Positions 27,860 through 37,804 of a DNA stretch of 64,000 nucleotides are shown here, piece after piece. The stretch covers positions 1 through 64,000 of the forward strand of contig NZ_JACFXY010000014.1 in NCBI RefSeq assembly GCF_014946725.1. The letters are read 5' to 3'. The notes under the pieces were generated by a model. The model was not told the DNA's origin. It saw only the letters and a list, made by a program, of their open reading frames with translations, and ran no database searches. The first letter of the stretch is position 1. Each line of letters starts with the position of its first letter. Position numbers and translations under genes: made by a program. This stretch comes from Mixta mediterraneensis (GTDB lineage Bacteria > Pseudomonadota > Gammaproteobacteria > Enterobacterales > Enterobacteriaceae).

Positions 27860-29773
27860 ATGGTGAGATTTCCCAATCAACGTCTTGCGCAACTGTTTGA
27901 CGCATTGCAAAACGAAACGCTGCCACAGGATGAACTGGCCCGGCGTTTCGCCGTGTCTACCCGCACGGTGCGTACTGACATCACCGCACTTAATGCGCTG
28001 CTGGAGCAGCACGGTGCGCAGTTTGTACTGAACCGGGGAGCGGGGTATCAACTCAAGGTCGAGGACGCCCAGCGCTTCCTTCATCTTCAGCAACAAACCC
28101 GCTCGCCGTTGCGTGTGCCGCGTACCTCGGCGGAACGCACTCGCTATTTGCTTACCCGATTTCTTACCGCAGCCTATTCGCTCAAGCTGGAAGATCTGGC
28201 AGAAGAGTGGTTTGTCAGCCGCGCTACGCTACAGAATGATATGGCCGAAGTGCGTGAATGGCTGGGCCGGTATCATCTCACTATCGAAAGTAAGCCACAT
28301 TACGGTATGAAGCTGTTTGGCAGTGAAGTCGCGATCCGCACCTGTTTAACTGATCTGCTGTGGCAAATCGATCAGGAACAACCGGACAGTCCGCTGATGA
28401 CGATTGAAGCGTTAAACAGCGGTATGCTGGAAACGTTGCAGCCCATGTTGCAGCTCTGTTTTGCCTGCCACAATATTCGTCTTAGCGATGAAGGTGAACG
28501 TTACTTGCGGATTTACTGCGCGGTAGCGGTGCGCCGCATCAGTGAAGGCTATCCGCTGAACGATCCCGGCGCGGAAGACATCGGTGATGAAGTGCGTGAA
28601 GCGGCGCACAATCTGATTAATCAAATGCGTCCCTTAGTCAGTAAACCGATTTCGCTGGCAGAAGAGAACTGGCTGCGCGTTAATATCGCGGCACGGCGCA
28701 TTCAGGATGTGGCACCCAGCGCCATTAATGCCGACGACGCCGATGCGCTGGTGGATTACCTGCTCAGCTATATTAACGCCCATTACAATTTCAATCTGCA
28801 AAACGATGAACAGCTGCGCGCCGACTTGCTCACTCATATTAAAACCATGATCACGCGGGTGCGCTATCAAATTGACATACCTAACCCATTGTTAAGCAAT
28901 ATCAAACAGCATTATCCGATGGCATATGACGTGACGCTGGCAGCGGTAACCAGCTGGGGGAAATACACGCCTTATGTTATCAGCGAAAATGAAATCGGCT
29001 TTCTGGTGCTGCATGTTGGCGTGGGGCTTGAGCGTCATTACGACGTTGGCTATCAGCGCCACCCGCGCGTGCTGCTGGTGTGCGATAGCGGCAATTCAAC
29101 GCTGCGCATGATCGAAGCGATGCTGATGCGTAAATATCCGCAGTTACAAGTCACGGCACGTTTGTCGCAGCGTGAATACGAAGCGCGCAACCGCATTGAT
29201 GAGGATTTTGTCATCTCTACTATCCGCCTCTCTGAAAAGGAAAAACCAGTGGTAGTGATGTCGCCATTTCCTACCGGTTTTCAGTTAGAGCAGATTGGCA
29301 AGCTGGTGCTGGTGGATCACACGCGGCCTTATATGCTGGAGAAATTTTTTGATGCTCAGCATTTTCTGATTGTCGATCGCCCGATAACGCAGTTGCAACT
29401 TTTCAGTCAGCTTTGCGAGCAGCTTGAAACAGAAGGATGCGTTGATGGTGCATTTTATCAGTCGGTAGTAGAGCGTGAAGCCATTGTCAGCACTATGCTG
29501 GGCGAAGGTATTGCCTTGCCGCACTCGCTGGGATTGCTGGCGAAGAAAACGGTGGTCTATACCGTGCTGGCTCCGCAGGGTATTGCCTGGGGCGATGATA
29601 CGGCCTATGTCATTTTCTTGCTGGCGATCAGCAAAAGCGAATATGAAGAGGCAATGGCAATTTATGATTTATTCGTGACCTTTATGCGCGAGCGAGCAAT
29701 GACAAGATTGCGTGACAGCAGTGATTTTTCCAGTTTCAAAGCGGTGGCCATAGATTGCCTGAGCCGGTTGTAG
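27860..29773 (+). CDS. PRD-containing PTS-controlled transcriptional activator (LicR/MtlR type)
   Basis: The 637 residues contain two N-terminal helix-turn-helix regions (about 8-60, LARRFAVSTRTVRTDI; about 85-140, LAEEWFVSRATLQNDM), two PRDs (about 175-390), an EIIB-like domain with LLVCDSGNS (Cys about 408) and an EIIA-like domain with IALPHSLG (His about 555). Phosphorylation by HPr and EII proteins sets its activity in this family. The DNA-binding helix-turn-helix instead of an RNA-binding CAT domain indicates an activator, not an antiterminator. It probably controls the operon just upstream. ATG at 27860; TAGGACATG is a modest ribosome site. Confidence 0.9.
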   Translation: MVRFPNQRLAQLFDALQNETLPQDELARRFAVSTRTVRTDITALNALLEQHGAQFVLNRGAGYQLKVEDAQRFLHLQQQTRSPLRVPRTSAERTRYLLTRFLTAAYSLKLEDLAEEWFVSRATLQNDMAEVREWLGRYHLTIESKPHYGMKLFGSEVAIRTCLTDLLWQIDQEQPDSPLMTIEALNSGMLETLQPMLQLCFACHNIRLSDEGERYLRIYCAVAVRRISEGYPLNDPGAEDIGDEVREAAHNLINQMRPLVSKPISLAEENWLRVNIAARRIQDVAPSAINADDADALVDYLLSYINAHYNFNLQNDEQLRADLLTHIKTMITRVRYQIDIPNPLLSNIKQHYPMAYDVTLAAVTSWGKYTPYVISENEIGFLVLHVGVGLERHYDVGYQRHPRVLLVCDSGNSTLRMIEAMLMRKYPQLQVTARLSQREYEARNRIDEDFVISTIRLSEKEKPVVVMSPFPTGFQLEQIGKLVLVDHTRPYMLEKFFDAQHFLIVDRPITQLQLFSQLCEQLETEGCVDGAFYQSVVEREAIVSTMLGEGIALPHSLGLLAKKTVVYTVLAPQGIAWGDDTAYVIFLLAISKSEYEEAMAIYDLFVTFMRERAMTRLRDSSDFSSFKAVAIDCLSRL

Positions 29774-29790
29774 AAAAACGCGGAATATGC

Positions 29791-30699
29791 CTATGAAGCA
29801 CTATTTTTCCTGGCCAACAGTCGCGGGATCTCGCGTAAACACCATGCCTTGGCTTCACCCATGCTGCCGCGACGCCATGCCATAATAATATCCACTTCGC
29901 GGGTATATTCCGGGCTGACTACGCGTAGACGACCTTCAGCAATATCCTGTTCTATCAGCGAATAGGGCATGGTGGCGACGCCGAGTCCTGCCAGTAACGC
30001 GCGGCGTTTATCGTCCATGCTGCTTACCGTCAGACGCTGTTGTTTATCCAGCAGTTGTACGGTCAATACCGGACGCTCGCGTGCGGTGTCTGCTACTGCA
30101 ATGCCGCGATATTTTACGCGCGTCACTTCTGACAGGGGCTCGGGCTCGCGGTGAATCGGATGATCTGCGCTGGCGACGTAAACGCTCATCATCGTGTACA
30201 GCTTGCGGGTGTTGATTTCGGTCGAGGCGCGAAAGTGCATATCTGGTGCAACGACAATATCGGCACGGCCTTGTTCCAGTCTTTCCCATGCACCTGCCAA
30301 CACTTCTGTGATTAACGCGATCTGCGTGTTAGCTTTGTCTGCCAGCCGGGTCACCAGCGGAAAGAGCGCCTCTGTTGGCACCAGGGCTTCTGTGACGATA
30401 GTTAAATGGGTTTCCCAGCCGCGTGCTAATGCTTCCGCATCCGTTGTCAGCTTGTCGGCGGCTTCTAATAACACACGACCCCGCTCAAGCAGCATTCTTC
30501 CGACATTGGTGAACTTAGTACGGTGGCCGGAACGGTCGAACAAGACGACATCCAGCTCCTCTTCCAGCTTTTGCATGGTATAGCTGAGGGCAGAGGGAAC
30601 GCGACCCAGTTCATCCGCTGCTGCAGCAAAACTTCCCCGCCGATCAATTGCATCCATCACACGTAAAGCTTCAAGGGTTAACGCGCGGTCTTTAGCCAT
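29791..30699 (-). CDS. yhaJ: LysR-type regulator YhaJ
   Basis: LysR-type transcription factor: winged helix-turn-helix (about 8-66, GSFAAAADELGRVPSALSYTMQKLEEELDVVLF) and a two-lobed effector domain (about 90-295). E. coli YhaJ activates yqjF in response to nitroaromatic breakdown products and also type III secretion genes in pathogens. Divergent from yhaK, as in E. coli. Its likely target yqjF lies 7.5 kb to the right. Confidence 0.93.
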   Translation of the reverse strand: MAKDRALTLEALRVMDAIDRRGSFAAAADELGRVPSALSYTMQKLEEELDVVLFDRSGHRTKFTNVGRMLLERGRVLLEAADKLTTDAEALARGWETHLTIVTEALVPTEALFPLVTRLADKANTQIALITEVLAGAWERLEQGRADIVVAPDMHFRASTEINTRKLYTMMSVYVASADHPIHREPEPLSEVTRVKYRGIAVADTARERPVLTVQLLDKQQRLTVSSMDDKRRALLAGLGVATMPYSLIEQDIAEGRLRVVSPEYTREVDIIMAWRRGSMGEAKAWCLREIPRLLARKNSAS

Positions 30700-30827
30700 C
30701 CCGGTCTCTTTCAGGAAATTTGAACATTCCCGGCAGATTAACTGGCTAACAATCCGGCGTCCAGCCTTTTACCATAAGCGTATAGAGTCCGCGGCAGCCT
30801 TTTGCCGCCGGGCGTGGGAGGCAAACA

Positions 30828-31532
30828 ATGATTACGACACGCAGTGCGTCCGCTTGTGGACAAGCCGATTTCGGTTGGTTGCAGGCGCGCTACAGTTTCT
30901 CTTTTGGTCACTATTTCGATCCCAAATTAATGGGTTATGCCTCGCTACGCGTATTGAATCAGGAAGTGCTGGCTCCTGGCGCTTCGTTCCAGCCGCGTAC
31001 CTACCCGCAGGTTGATGTGTTGAATATTGTGTTGCAGGGCGAAGCAGAATATCGCGACAGTGAAGGCAACCACATTATCGTGAATGAAGGTGAAGCTGCG
31101 TTGTTTTCTACGCAGCAGGGCGTCAGCTACAGCGAAATCAATCTCAGTAAAGAGCGGCCATTAACGCGGATGCAGTTATGGCTCGCAGCGTGTCCGGAAC
31201 ATGAAAATCCGCGGATGCAAAGAATAGAGTTACCAGAAGGTCAGACTTCACAGCTACTGGCATCGCCAGACGGTACGGAAGGCAGCCTGCAGCTACGACA
31301 GCGGGTATGGATCCATCAGGTCGCGCTTGCGCCGGGCGAAGAGCATCTGTTGCTGCTGCACGGTCCACGCGCTTATCTGCAATCGATTCATGGCTCGCTG
31401 GCTGCTTTCGCGGGCGCAGATCAACAGGAAAATTTGGGTTGTGGTGATGGGGCTTTCTTACAGGAAGAACGGCAAATCAGGCTGATGGCGAAAACGCCAA
31501 CCCGGCTATTAGTGGTTGATATTCCGGTATAA
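30828..31532 (+). CDS. yhaK: Pirin-like protein YhaK
   Basis: Bicupin of the pirin family (234 residues; E. coli 233), cytoplasmic, proposed as a redox-responsive protein. N-terminal cupin contains FSFGHYFDPKLMGYASLRVL and RTYPQVDVLNIVLQGEAEYRDS. The C-terminal cupin contains LLLLHGPRAYLQSIHG. It lacks the full metal-ligand set of human pirin, like E. coli YhaK. The ATG at 30828 follows GTGGGAGGCAAACA. Confidence 0.93.
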   Translation: MITTRSASACGQADFGWLQARYSFSFGHYFDPKLMGYASLRVLNQEVLAPGASFQPRTYPQVDVLNIVLQGEAEYRDSEGNHIIVNEGEAALFSTQQGVSYSEINLSKERPLTRMQLWLAACPEHENPRMQRIELPEGQTSQLLASPDGTEGSLQLRQRVWIHQVALAPGEEHLLLLHGPRAYLQSIHGSLAAFAGADQQENLGCGDGAFLQEERQIRLMAKTPTRLLVVDIPV

Positions 31533-31580
31533 AACAGACAGTCAGCTTGTCCTGAAGAGAGTAACAGCTCGTCAACGCAA

Positions 31581-31612
31581 GTCATCCAGGCCGGACGTCC
31601 GGCCTGGATGAC
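31581..31612. repeat. Perfect 32-base palindrome between yhaK and dolP
   Basis: The half-site GTCATCCAGGCCGGAC at 31581-31596 is followed with no spacer by its exact reverse complement. A second weaker dyad (CCACGCC...GGCGGTGG) follows at about 31621-31643. It lies between two convergent genes, 49 bases past yhaK and 66 before the dolP stop. No T tract follows, so it could be a factor-assisted terminator, a REP-like element or a protein site. Confidence 0.75.
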
Positions 31613-31677
31613 TACTTAACCCACGCCGTCCATGGCGGTGGGACGCTCTACCTTTCGGGCTTTCGTGCGGCCCTGAC

Positions 31678-32250
31678 TTATTTCAGCATAGTGAAAGCGG
31701 TGGTCACGTGTTTCACACCACTTACGCGGCTGGCAACATCGGCTGCAGCCTGGCCTTCCTGAGGTGTCACCAGACCTAATAAGAACACTTCGCCGTTTTC
31801 TGTTGTCACTTTCACATTGGATGATTTCACCTGATCGCTGCCTAACAGCTGCGAGCGGATTTTTGTCGTGATCCAGGTATCGGATGATGAAGTGCCGAGA
31901 CTCACTTTCTGTCCAATACGGATCTCGTTATAGACTTCAGTTGCACCGTCTACGCCCAGAGTGATTTGCCTGGCGCGATTGGCGATCTCCTGCGTAGGAG
32001 CCTGGCCAGTCAGCAGGACTTTGCCCTGATAAGCCGTCGCAATTACGCGTGCATCCGTTTTGATTTGCTGATCTTTTGCCAGTGCATTAGATACGCGTAA
32101 TTCCAGGGTCCCGTCATCAACCTGTGTGCCTACCGAGCGTGGATCGGTCGCGGTTTTAGTCGCAACGGCGGCGCTGCCGGCAACCACAGCGACACAGCCC
32201 TGTAACATCATGGCGGTTAAAAGAATGGCTACAGCATTCAATGCTTTCAT
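31678..32250 (-). CDS. dolP: Division/outer-membrane lipoprotein DolP (YraP)
   Basis: Outer-membrane lipoprotein with two BON domains that binds anionic phospholipid, goes to the division site and supports BAM activity and envelope integrity. The 190 residues include the lipobox MMLQGC (Cys about 19), BON1 (about 45-112) and BON2 (about 122-190). The ATG at 32250 follows AAGGAGCAATA; longer in-frame starts would place the lipobox too far in. Last gene of lpoA-yraN-diaA-dolP. Confidence 0.96.
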   Translation of the reverse strand: MKALNAVAILLTAMMLQGCVAVVAGSAAVATKTATDPRSVGTQVDDGTLELRVSNALAKDQQIKTDARVIATAYQGKVLLTGQAPTQEIANRARQITLGVDGATEVYNEIRIGQKVSLGTSSSDTWITTKIRSQLLGSDQVKSSNVKVTTENGEVFLLGLVTPQEGQAAADVASRVSGVKHVTTAFTMLK

Positions 32251-32264
32251 TATTGCTCCTTCAG

Positions 32265-32852
32265 TCATTCCTGGTGTGGGAACAGAGTATTGTCGATAAG
32301 ATCGCACAAGCAGTTGAGCGTCAACATATGCATCTCCTGGATGCGTGCGCTACGGTGTGAGGGAATACGAATTTCCACGTCATGCGGTCCCAGCAATCCA
32401 GCGAGTTCACCGCCATCATAACCGGTAAGCGCAACGATAGTCATATCGCGCGTTACGGCTGCTTCTACCGCTTTAACAATGTCACGGGTGTTACCGCGAG
32501 TCGAGATGGCTAACAGGACGTCGCCCGCCTGGCCTAGCGCACGAACCTGCTTGGCATAAATTTCATCGTGAAGTCGATCGTTAGCGATTGCCGTCAGCAT
32601 AACGTTATCCGCACTTAACGCCAGCACAGGCAGGCTGGGACGCTCGGCTTCAAAGCGATTGATCATGCTGGCTGCGAAATGCTGCGCGTTAGCGGCGGAT
32701 GCGCCATTACCACAGCTGAGGATTTTTGTGCCGGTCAGCAATGACTGCACCAACGTCATTGCCGCACGGGAAATTGCATCAGGCAGCGCTTCCGCTGCGG
32801 CAATCTGGGTTTGGATACTCTCTGTAAAACATGCTTTTATTCTGTCCTGCAC
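32265..32852 (-). CDS. diaA: DnaA initiator-associating protein DiaA
   Basis: SIS-domain homotetramer that binds several DnaA molecules and helps them assemble at oriC for timely replication start. The 195 residues (E. coli 196) contain the SIS core [20 protein letters not shown] (about 43-62) and [14 protein letters not shown] (about 113). Fourteen bases separate it from dolP. Confidence 0.96.
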   Translation of the reverse strand: MQDRIKACFTESIQTQIAAAEALPDAISRAAMTLVQSLLTGTKILSCGNGASAANAQHFAASMINRFEAERPSLPVLALSADNVMLTAIANDRLHDEIYAKQVRALGQAGDVLLAISTRGNTRDIVKAVEAAVTRDMTIVALTGYDGGELAGLLGPHDVEIRIPSHRSARIQEMHMLTLNCLCDLIDNTLFPHQE

Positions 32853-32866
32853 ACGACCACCTGGCT

Positions 32867-33262
32867 CTAAACGTCGGTATTAAAGGCATTGGGCAACCAT
32901 TCAAGCGCCGTGCCGGTAATGGCAATGATGTCGAAACGGCAATTCACTGTTTCAAAACTGCCGCCGCGTTGTGCCAGCCAAAATGCAGCAGCACGCAGCA
33001 GCTTATGTTGTTTCTGTCGGGTAACGCTGGCAAGCGCGCCACCAAAACGCGCATCGCGTCGATAGCGCACCTCGACAAATACCCAGCAATGCCCGTCGCG
33101 CATTATCAGATCAAGTTCACCGCCGCGACTGTAAACATTGCTGGCTACCCATTTCAGGCCAGCACGCTCAAGATGATGACGGGCGCGCTGTTCATGCTCG
33201 GCACCAATCTGTCGGCGGTTTAATTGACCGGTCTGATTTCGCCCTGACGATACTGGTTCCAT
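32867..33262 (-). CDS. yraN: YraN, UPF0102 endonuclease-fold protein
   Basis: Predicted restriction-endonuclease-like fold protein of unknown role. The 131 residues equal E. coli YraN and carry the nuclease-type motif: E in [11 protein letters not shown], then FVEVRYRRD (E-x-K-like core). The ATG at 33262 follows CAGGAAGTTGTC; an upstream in-frame ATG at 33286 is possible. The gene start overlaps the lpoA end by 43 bases, also as in E. coli. Confidence 0.9.
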   Translation of the reverse strand: MEPVSSGRNQTGQLNRRQIGAEHEQRARHHLERAGLKWVASNVYSRGGELDLIMRDGHCWVFVEVRYRRDARFGGALASVTRQKQHKLLRAAAFWLAQRGGSFETVNCRFDIIAITGTALEWLPNAFNTDV

Positions 33263-35253
33263 GACAACTTCCTGTTGATCACACAATCCGTGTCGGCGCT
33301 GAGTTCGCCGGTATTGCCCATCAGGGAAAAGCCTGGCACCTGACGCATTTGGTTAAAGTGATTGGCCAGTTTCCAGGCATCAATTCCCATTGCATAAAGG
33401 CGAACCAGCGAATAATCGTTATTAAACGATTTCGCCGTCTGCTGCATCAGGGCCGGGTTGACGCCAGAAAGCAGCGGAATATCGCTGAACTGTAAGCCAT
33501 CCATTTCAAGACGGAAATCCGGTCCAGCCCCTGCCTGGAAGCTACGCGAGCTGGCATACAGAGCGACGTTACTGCGGCTGCCGGTGCGCATGGAAATCAT
33601 TGGCTTAATCAGCTGCAATTCATCCTGAGTTGAGACGATGTACACCGAATCAATATTGCCGCCAGCGCTGGCACTGGCGACATCCGGCGAGCCAGACTGA
33701 GGGGCCGGAATGGTTAAACCCGCGATAGCCACCCCTTGTGGCTGCTCAGGCGTCACATTTATCGGCGTTCCGCTTAAGGCGATGCCAGCACCGCTGTTAA
33801 TGCCCTGTTTCAACTCGGAAGTTGAGCCGAAACGCTGTTGCAACGCGGTGTTACCTCCCAGCGATTGCCACTCTTGCGCAAAGGCTTTGGTGACGCGATC
33901 GCCAAAACTATTACGCGGCGCCAGAAGCAACGGCTGACGTTTACCTTGATTCCATATATGGTGCGCGGCATCACGTGCTTCGTCTTCAGGAGAAAGCGCA
34001 AAATAACAGATATTCGGATGGTTCTGGATCTGTTCAGGCTCGTTAAGCGCCAGCACGTTTAAAGGTGTTTGACTGTTGGCGACCGCTTCAACATTACTTT
34101 TCAGCAGCGGGCCGACCACAATGGTGGCTCCCTCCTGCTGCGCTTGCTGCATCACCTGCTGAATCGGCTGGCTGCTGGTGTCATACACTTTTACTTGCGC
34201 ATTACTGGCAGGCTCAGTGGGAGGAGCAGAGGCCACGGCGGGCTGCGTTGCCGCCGTTTGCGGTTGTTCAGGAGGCGTTACTTCAGCCGCAGCCGGGCTG
34301 ACGACAGCATTTGGGTCGGTTGCAGGCTGGGTAGCGGTATTGGGATCGTCTGGTGCCGGTTGCGCTGGCGTCGGCTGCGGTGATGGGGTCAGGACGCCAT
34401 TCTTCGCATCGTTAAACCCTTTCTGAATCGCGTTGGCAAAAATTTGCGCCTGGCCGTTCAGCGGCAGTAGCAGCGCAATAATGCTGGTGGAAGCACTGGA
34501 AAAGTTTTGTGCCTGACTGAGCTGTGTCGGCAGGGTTTTCGCGCCTGGATTTTGCGGATAGCGTGTCTGCCAGTCTTTGATACCCGCTTTTAGCATCTCG
34601 GCATCTTGTGCATTAGCCCGCCAGACAGCCAGCAAATCAAGCCACCCCTGCAGAACGTTTTCGTCTGCATTGATAACCAGATTATTAACCTGCTGCGGTG
34701 GCATCTGCGTCAGTGCCTGCCAGGTTGCATCAATATTGCCTTGATGATCGGCTCCCGACAGCAGCGGTTCTTGCGCAATATAATTACGCAACAGCGAAAG
34801 TGAAGGGCGACCCTGTGAAGCGGCAATCTGCAAGCCGTAATAGCGTGCCAGCTCATCTTTTGATAATGAACCGGTTTTCACCTGACCCAGCAGCGAGAGT
34901 GCGTCATTCATGTGCTGTTGCGCGATCTGATATTGCGCTTTCAGCAGCAGCATCTCTTGTTGCTGTATCTCAGAAAGTTGGGCAGGCAGCTGATTGAGCT
35001 GTTGATTAGCTTGCGGGTATTTTCCTTCCTTCAACAAGGCGCGGATTGCAAGTAATTGCCAGTCGGTCTTGCTATCATCGCTGCTTTGCTGCACTTGCTG
35101 TAGGTAGTAAGCAGATCCACCCGTAGCGGGACCCTGAACATTGACGGTTGGGGTTTGCGGCCCTTGACCGCTACATGCGGCTAAAATCAGCGCTGCAAGA
35201 AGGACAGGCACAAAGCGTCCTGCTTTATGACGAACGACTTTTGAAGGAAGCAT
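33220..35253 (-). CDS. lpoA: Outer-membrane lipoprotein LpoA, activator of PBP1A
   Basis: Reaches from the outer membrane through the murein to stimulate PBP1A (mrcA) peptidoglycan synthesis. The 677 residues have a signal peptide with lipobox LAAC (Cys about 29), an N-terminal TPR-like helical domain (to about 270), a low-complexity Pro/Ala/Thr/Gln linker (about 286-353) and a C-terminal periplasmic-binding-protein-like domain (about 355-677). The ATG at 35253 is chosen because it puts the signal peptide at the N-terminus. Divergent from rsmI, as in E. coli. Confidence 0.96.
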   Translation of the reverse strand: MLPSKVVRHKAGRFVPVLLAALILAACSGQGPQTPTVNVQGPATGGSAYYLQQVQQSSDDSKTDWQLLAIRALLKEGKYPQANQQLNQLPAQLSEIQQQEMLLLKAQYQIAQQHMNDALSLLGQVKTGSLSKDELARYYGLQIAASQGRPSLSLLRNYIAQEPLLSGADHQGNIDATWQALTQMPPQQVNNLVINADENVLQGWLDLLAVWRANAQDAEMLKAGIKDWQTRYPQNPGAKTLPTQLSQAQNFSSASTSIIALLLPLNGQAQIFANAIQKGFNDAKNGVLTPSPQPTPAQPAPDDPNTATQPATDPNAVVSPAAAEVTPPEQPQTAATQPAVASAPPTEPASNAQVKVYDTSSQPIQQVMQQAQQEGATIVVGPLLKSNVEAVANSQTPLNVLALNEPEQIQNHPNICYFALSPEDEARDAAHHIWNQGKRQPLLLAPRNSFGDRVTKAFAQEWQSLGGNTALQQRFGSTSELKQGINSGAGIALSGTPINVTPEQPQGVAIAGLTIPAPQSGSPDVASASAGGNIDSVYIVSTQDELQLIKPMISMRTGSRSNVALYASSRSFQAGAGPDFRLEMDGLQFSDIPLLSGVNPALMQQTAKSFNNDYSLVRLYAMGIDAWKLANHFNQMRQVPGFSLMGNTGELSADTDCVINRKLSWNQYRQGEIRPVN

Positions 35254-35315
35254 ACTGTATCCAGTGATGTTTTTTTCAAGATGCTCAATATTAAATCGGC
35301 AATTCGGATGAAACA

Positions 35316-36179
35316 ATGAAACAACACGATCGGGCAGATATTTCTGCCAGCACGCTCTACATCGTTCCAACCCCGATTGGTAATTTGGGTGACATCACCC
35401 AGCGGGCGCTGACGGTGCTTTCGAGCGTCGATCTGGTCGCTGCGGAAGATACACGTCATACCGGACTGTTGCTACAACATTTCGCCATCAATGCGCGGCT
35501 CTTCGCACTTCACGATCACAACGAGCAGCAAAAAGCGGAGCTGTTGCTGACGAAGCTGCAGGAAGGGCAAAGCATAGCACTGGTCTCTGATGCCGGTACG
35601 CCATTGATCAACGATCCCGGCTATCATCTGGTGCGCCGCTGTCGCGAAGCGGGAATTCGCATTGTGCCATTGCCAGGGGCTTGCGCCGCAATAGCAGCAT
35701 TAAGCGCCGCGGGATTACCGTCCGATCGTTTCTGTTACGAAGGGTTTCTGCCTGCCAAATCTAAAGGGCGCTGCGATGCTCTGCGGTCCGTGCTCCAGGA
35801 GCCGCGAACCCTGATTTTCTATGAATCGACGCATCGCTTGCTGGATAGTTTGCAGGATATGGTTACCGAATTCGGTGCAGATCGCTACGTGGTGCTGGCG
35901 CGGGAACTGACTAAAACCTGGGAGTCTATTTACGGTGCGCCAGTGGGAGAATTACTGGCGTGGGTAAAAGAGGACGAGAATCGTCGCAAAGGCGAAATGG
36001 TATTGATTGTGGAAGGGCATAAAGCGGATGAAGAGGCGTTGCCGGCTGATGCGCTGCGCACCTTAACACTATTGCAAAAAGAGTTACCGTTAAAGAAAGC
36101 GGCGGCATTGACCGCTGAGATTCATGGCGTGAAGAAAAACGCACTTTATAAGTACGCTCTGGAGCATCAGGAAGCGTGA
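35316..36179 (+). CDS. rsmI: 16S rRNA (cytidine1402-2'-O)-methyltransferase RsmI
   Basis: Adds the 2'-O-methyl group to C1402 of 16S rRNA in the decoding centre, using S-adenosylmethionine. The 287 residues (E. coli 286) contain the tetrapyrrole-methylase-fold motifs [46 protein letters not shown] and [18 protein letters not shown]. The C-terminal segment ends [14 protein letters not shown]. The stop codon overlaps the -35 region of rnpB. Confidence 0.97.
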   Translation: MKQHDRADISASTLYIVPTPIGNLGDITQRALTVLSSVDLVAAEDTRHTGLLLQHFAINARLFALHDHNEQQKAELLLTKLQEGQSIALVSDAGTPLINDPGYHLVRRCREAGIRIVPLPGACAAIAALSAAGLPSDRFCYEGFLPAKSKGRCDALRSVLQEPRTLIFYESTHRLLDSLQDMVTEFGADRYVVLARELTKTWESIYGAPVGELLAWVKEDENRRKGEMVLIVEGHKADEEALPADALRTLTLLQKELPLKKAAALTAEIHGVKKNALYKYALEHQEA

Positions 36180-36204
36180 CAAATGCGGGCGAATGCCCTA
36201 TCAT
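36176..36204 (+). promoter_or_regulatory. Promoter of rnpB
   Basis: GTGACA at 36176-36181 and TATCAT at 36199-36204 are separated by 17 bases. The RNA start at 36213 is 8 bases after the -10 element. The GC-rich segment CCGCCGCC after the -10 resembles a stringent-type discriminator. Confidence 0.75.
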
Positions 36205-36212
36205 CCGCCGCC

Positions 36213-36591
<379 letters not shown>

Positions 36592-36600
36592 TATTCAGAC

Positions 36601-36633
36601 AACGCCCCGCATGATCAGCGGGGCGTTTTGTTT
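36601..36633 (+). terminator. Rho-independent terminator of rnpB
   Basis: Stem AACGCCCCGC/GCGGGGCGTT with loop ATGATCA, followed by TTGTTTTG. It is 10 bases after the mature RNA end. Confidence 0.92.
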
Positions 36634-36710
36634 TGTGCGGCGATGGAGTGTCCACGACGCTCTCCATGAAAAGAAAGCGGCTTATCGGTCAGCTTCGGCT
36701 TATTCAGACA

Positions 36711-36748
36711 ACGCTCCGCATGATAAAAATTGCGGGGCGTTTTGTTTT
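36711..36748 (+). terminator. Second (duplicated) rnpB terminator
   Basis: Stem AACGCTCCGC/GCGGGGCGTT with one mismatch and a longer loop, followed by TTGTTTTG. It lies just before the convergent yqjG stop and may protect yqjG from read-through. Confidence 0.8.
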
Positions 36749-36753
36749 GTGAA

Positions 36754-37728
36754 TTATCCCCGCCCGTGCGGCTCATCCCAGTTAAATGCAGGACCCAGAG
36801 AGATCACCCCGTTCGGATTGATGGTTTTATGACTGCAATAATAGTGATGGCGAATATGCGGCAGATTGACCGTTTCGGCAATGCCCGGCATTTGGTAAAT
36901 ATCCCGTAAAAAACCGCTCAGATTAAGATAATCACTAATACGGTGGCGATCGCACTTAAAATGCGTGACATAAACCGGATCAAATCGTACTAATGTAGTC
37001 CACAAGCGCAGGTCCGCTTCTGTTAACTGGTTGCCAGTTAAATAGCGATGTTGGCCCAAAATCTGTTCAAGACGCGACAGTGAATGGAACAGCGCGGTGA
37101 CTGCTTCATCATAGGCTTGCTGGGTTGTCGAGAAGCCCGTTTTATAGACACCATTATTAACCGTGTCGTATATCCAGCCATTCAGCTCATCAATCTGTTC
37201 CCGCAATGCAGGCGGATAATAGTCGCCTGCCCGAGCGCCAACTGCGTCGAAGGCGCTGTTAAACATGCGGACAATATCGGCAGATTCGTTACTGACAATG
37301 GTGTTTTGCTGCTTATCCCACAGCACCGGAACAGTGACACGACCGGTATAATGAGAATCGGCATGCAAATAGAGCTGATAGAGAAATTCGTTTTGGTACA
37401 GGCTGTCGCCGGTTGTCGCAGGGAAGTCGTCATCAAAGGTCCAGCCATTTTCCAGCATCAACGGGTGCACCACTGAGACATCAATCATGCTTTCCAGCCC
37501 TTTGAGCTTACGCATCAGCAGCGTGCGATGCGCCCACGGACAGGCCAGAGAAACATACAGATGATAACGATCGCGTTCAGCGATGAAGCCAGCCTTCCCG
37601 CTGGGGCCAGCGCTGCCATCTGCCGTGATCCAGTTACGCCACGCCGATTCTGAACGTTTAAAGCGTCCACCGGTTGATTTTGTATCGTACCAGGTATCAT
37701 GCCAGACACCTTCAATTAATTGGCCCAT
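36754..37728 (-). CDS. yqjG: Glutathionyl-hydroquinone reductase YqjG (Xi-class GST)
   Basis: Removes glutathione from glutathionyl-hydroquinones using a catalytic cysteine. The 324 residues (E. coli 328) contain the active-site segment YVSLACPWAHRTLLMRKLKG (Cys about 63), a thioredoxin-like domain and a C-terminal helical GST domain with TEADLRLWTTLVRFDPVYVTHF. Cytoplasmic; same strand as yqjF, 76 bases downstream. Confidence 0.95.
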   Translation of the reverse strand: MGQLIEGVWHDTWYDTKSTGGRFKRSESAWRNWITADGSAGPSGKAGFIAERDRYHLYVSLACPWAHRTLLMRKLKGLESMIDVSVVHPLMLENGWTFDDDFPATTGDSLYQNEFLYQLYLHADSHYTGRVTVPVLWDKQQNTIVSNESADIVRMFNSAFDAVGARAGDYYPPALREQIDELNGWIYDTVNNGVYKTGFSTTQQAYDEAVTALFHSLSRLEQILGQHRYLTGNQLTEADLRLWTTLVRFDPVYVTHFKCDRHRISDYLNLSGFLRDIYQMPGIAETVNLPHIRHHYYCSHKTINPNGVISLGPAFNWDEPHGRG

Positions 37729-37804
37729 AACGCCTCCAATGTCAACAGGGCGAGGAAAAGTCCCCGCCCTGCTAAGTATATGTAGCTTTTTGTCTGATGA
37801 GAGA

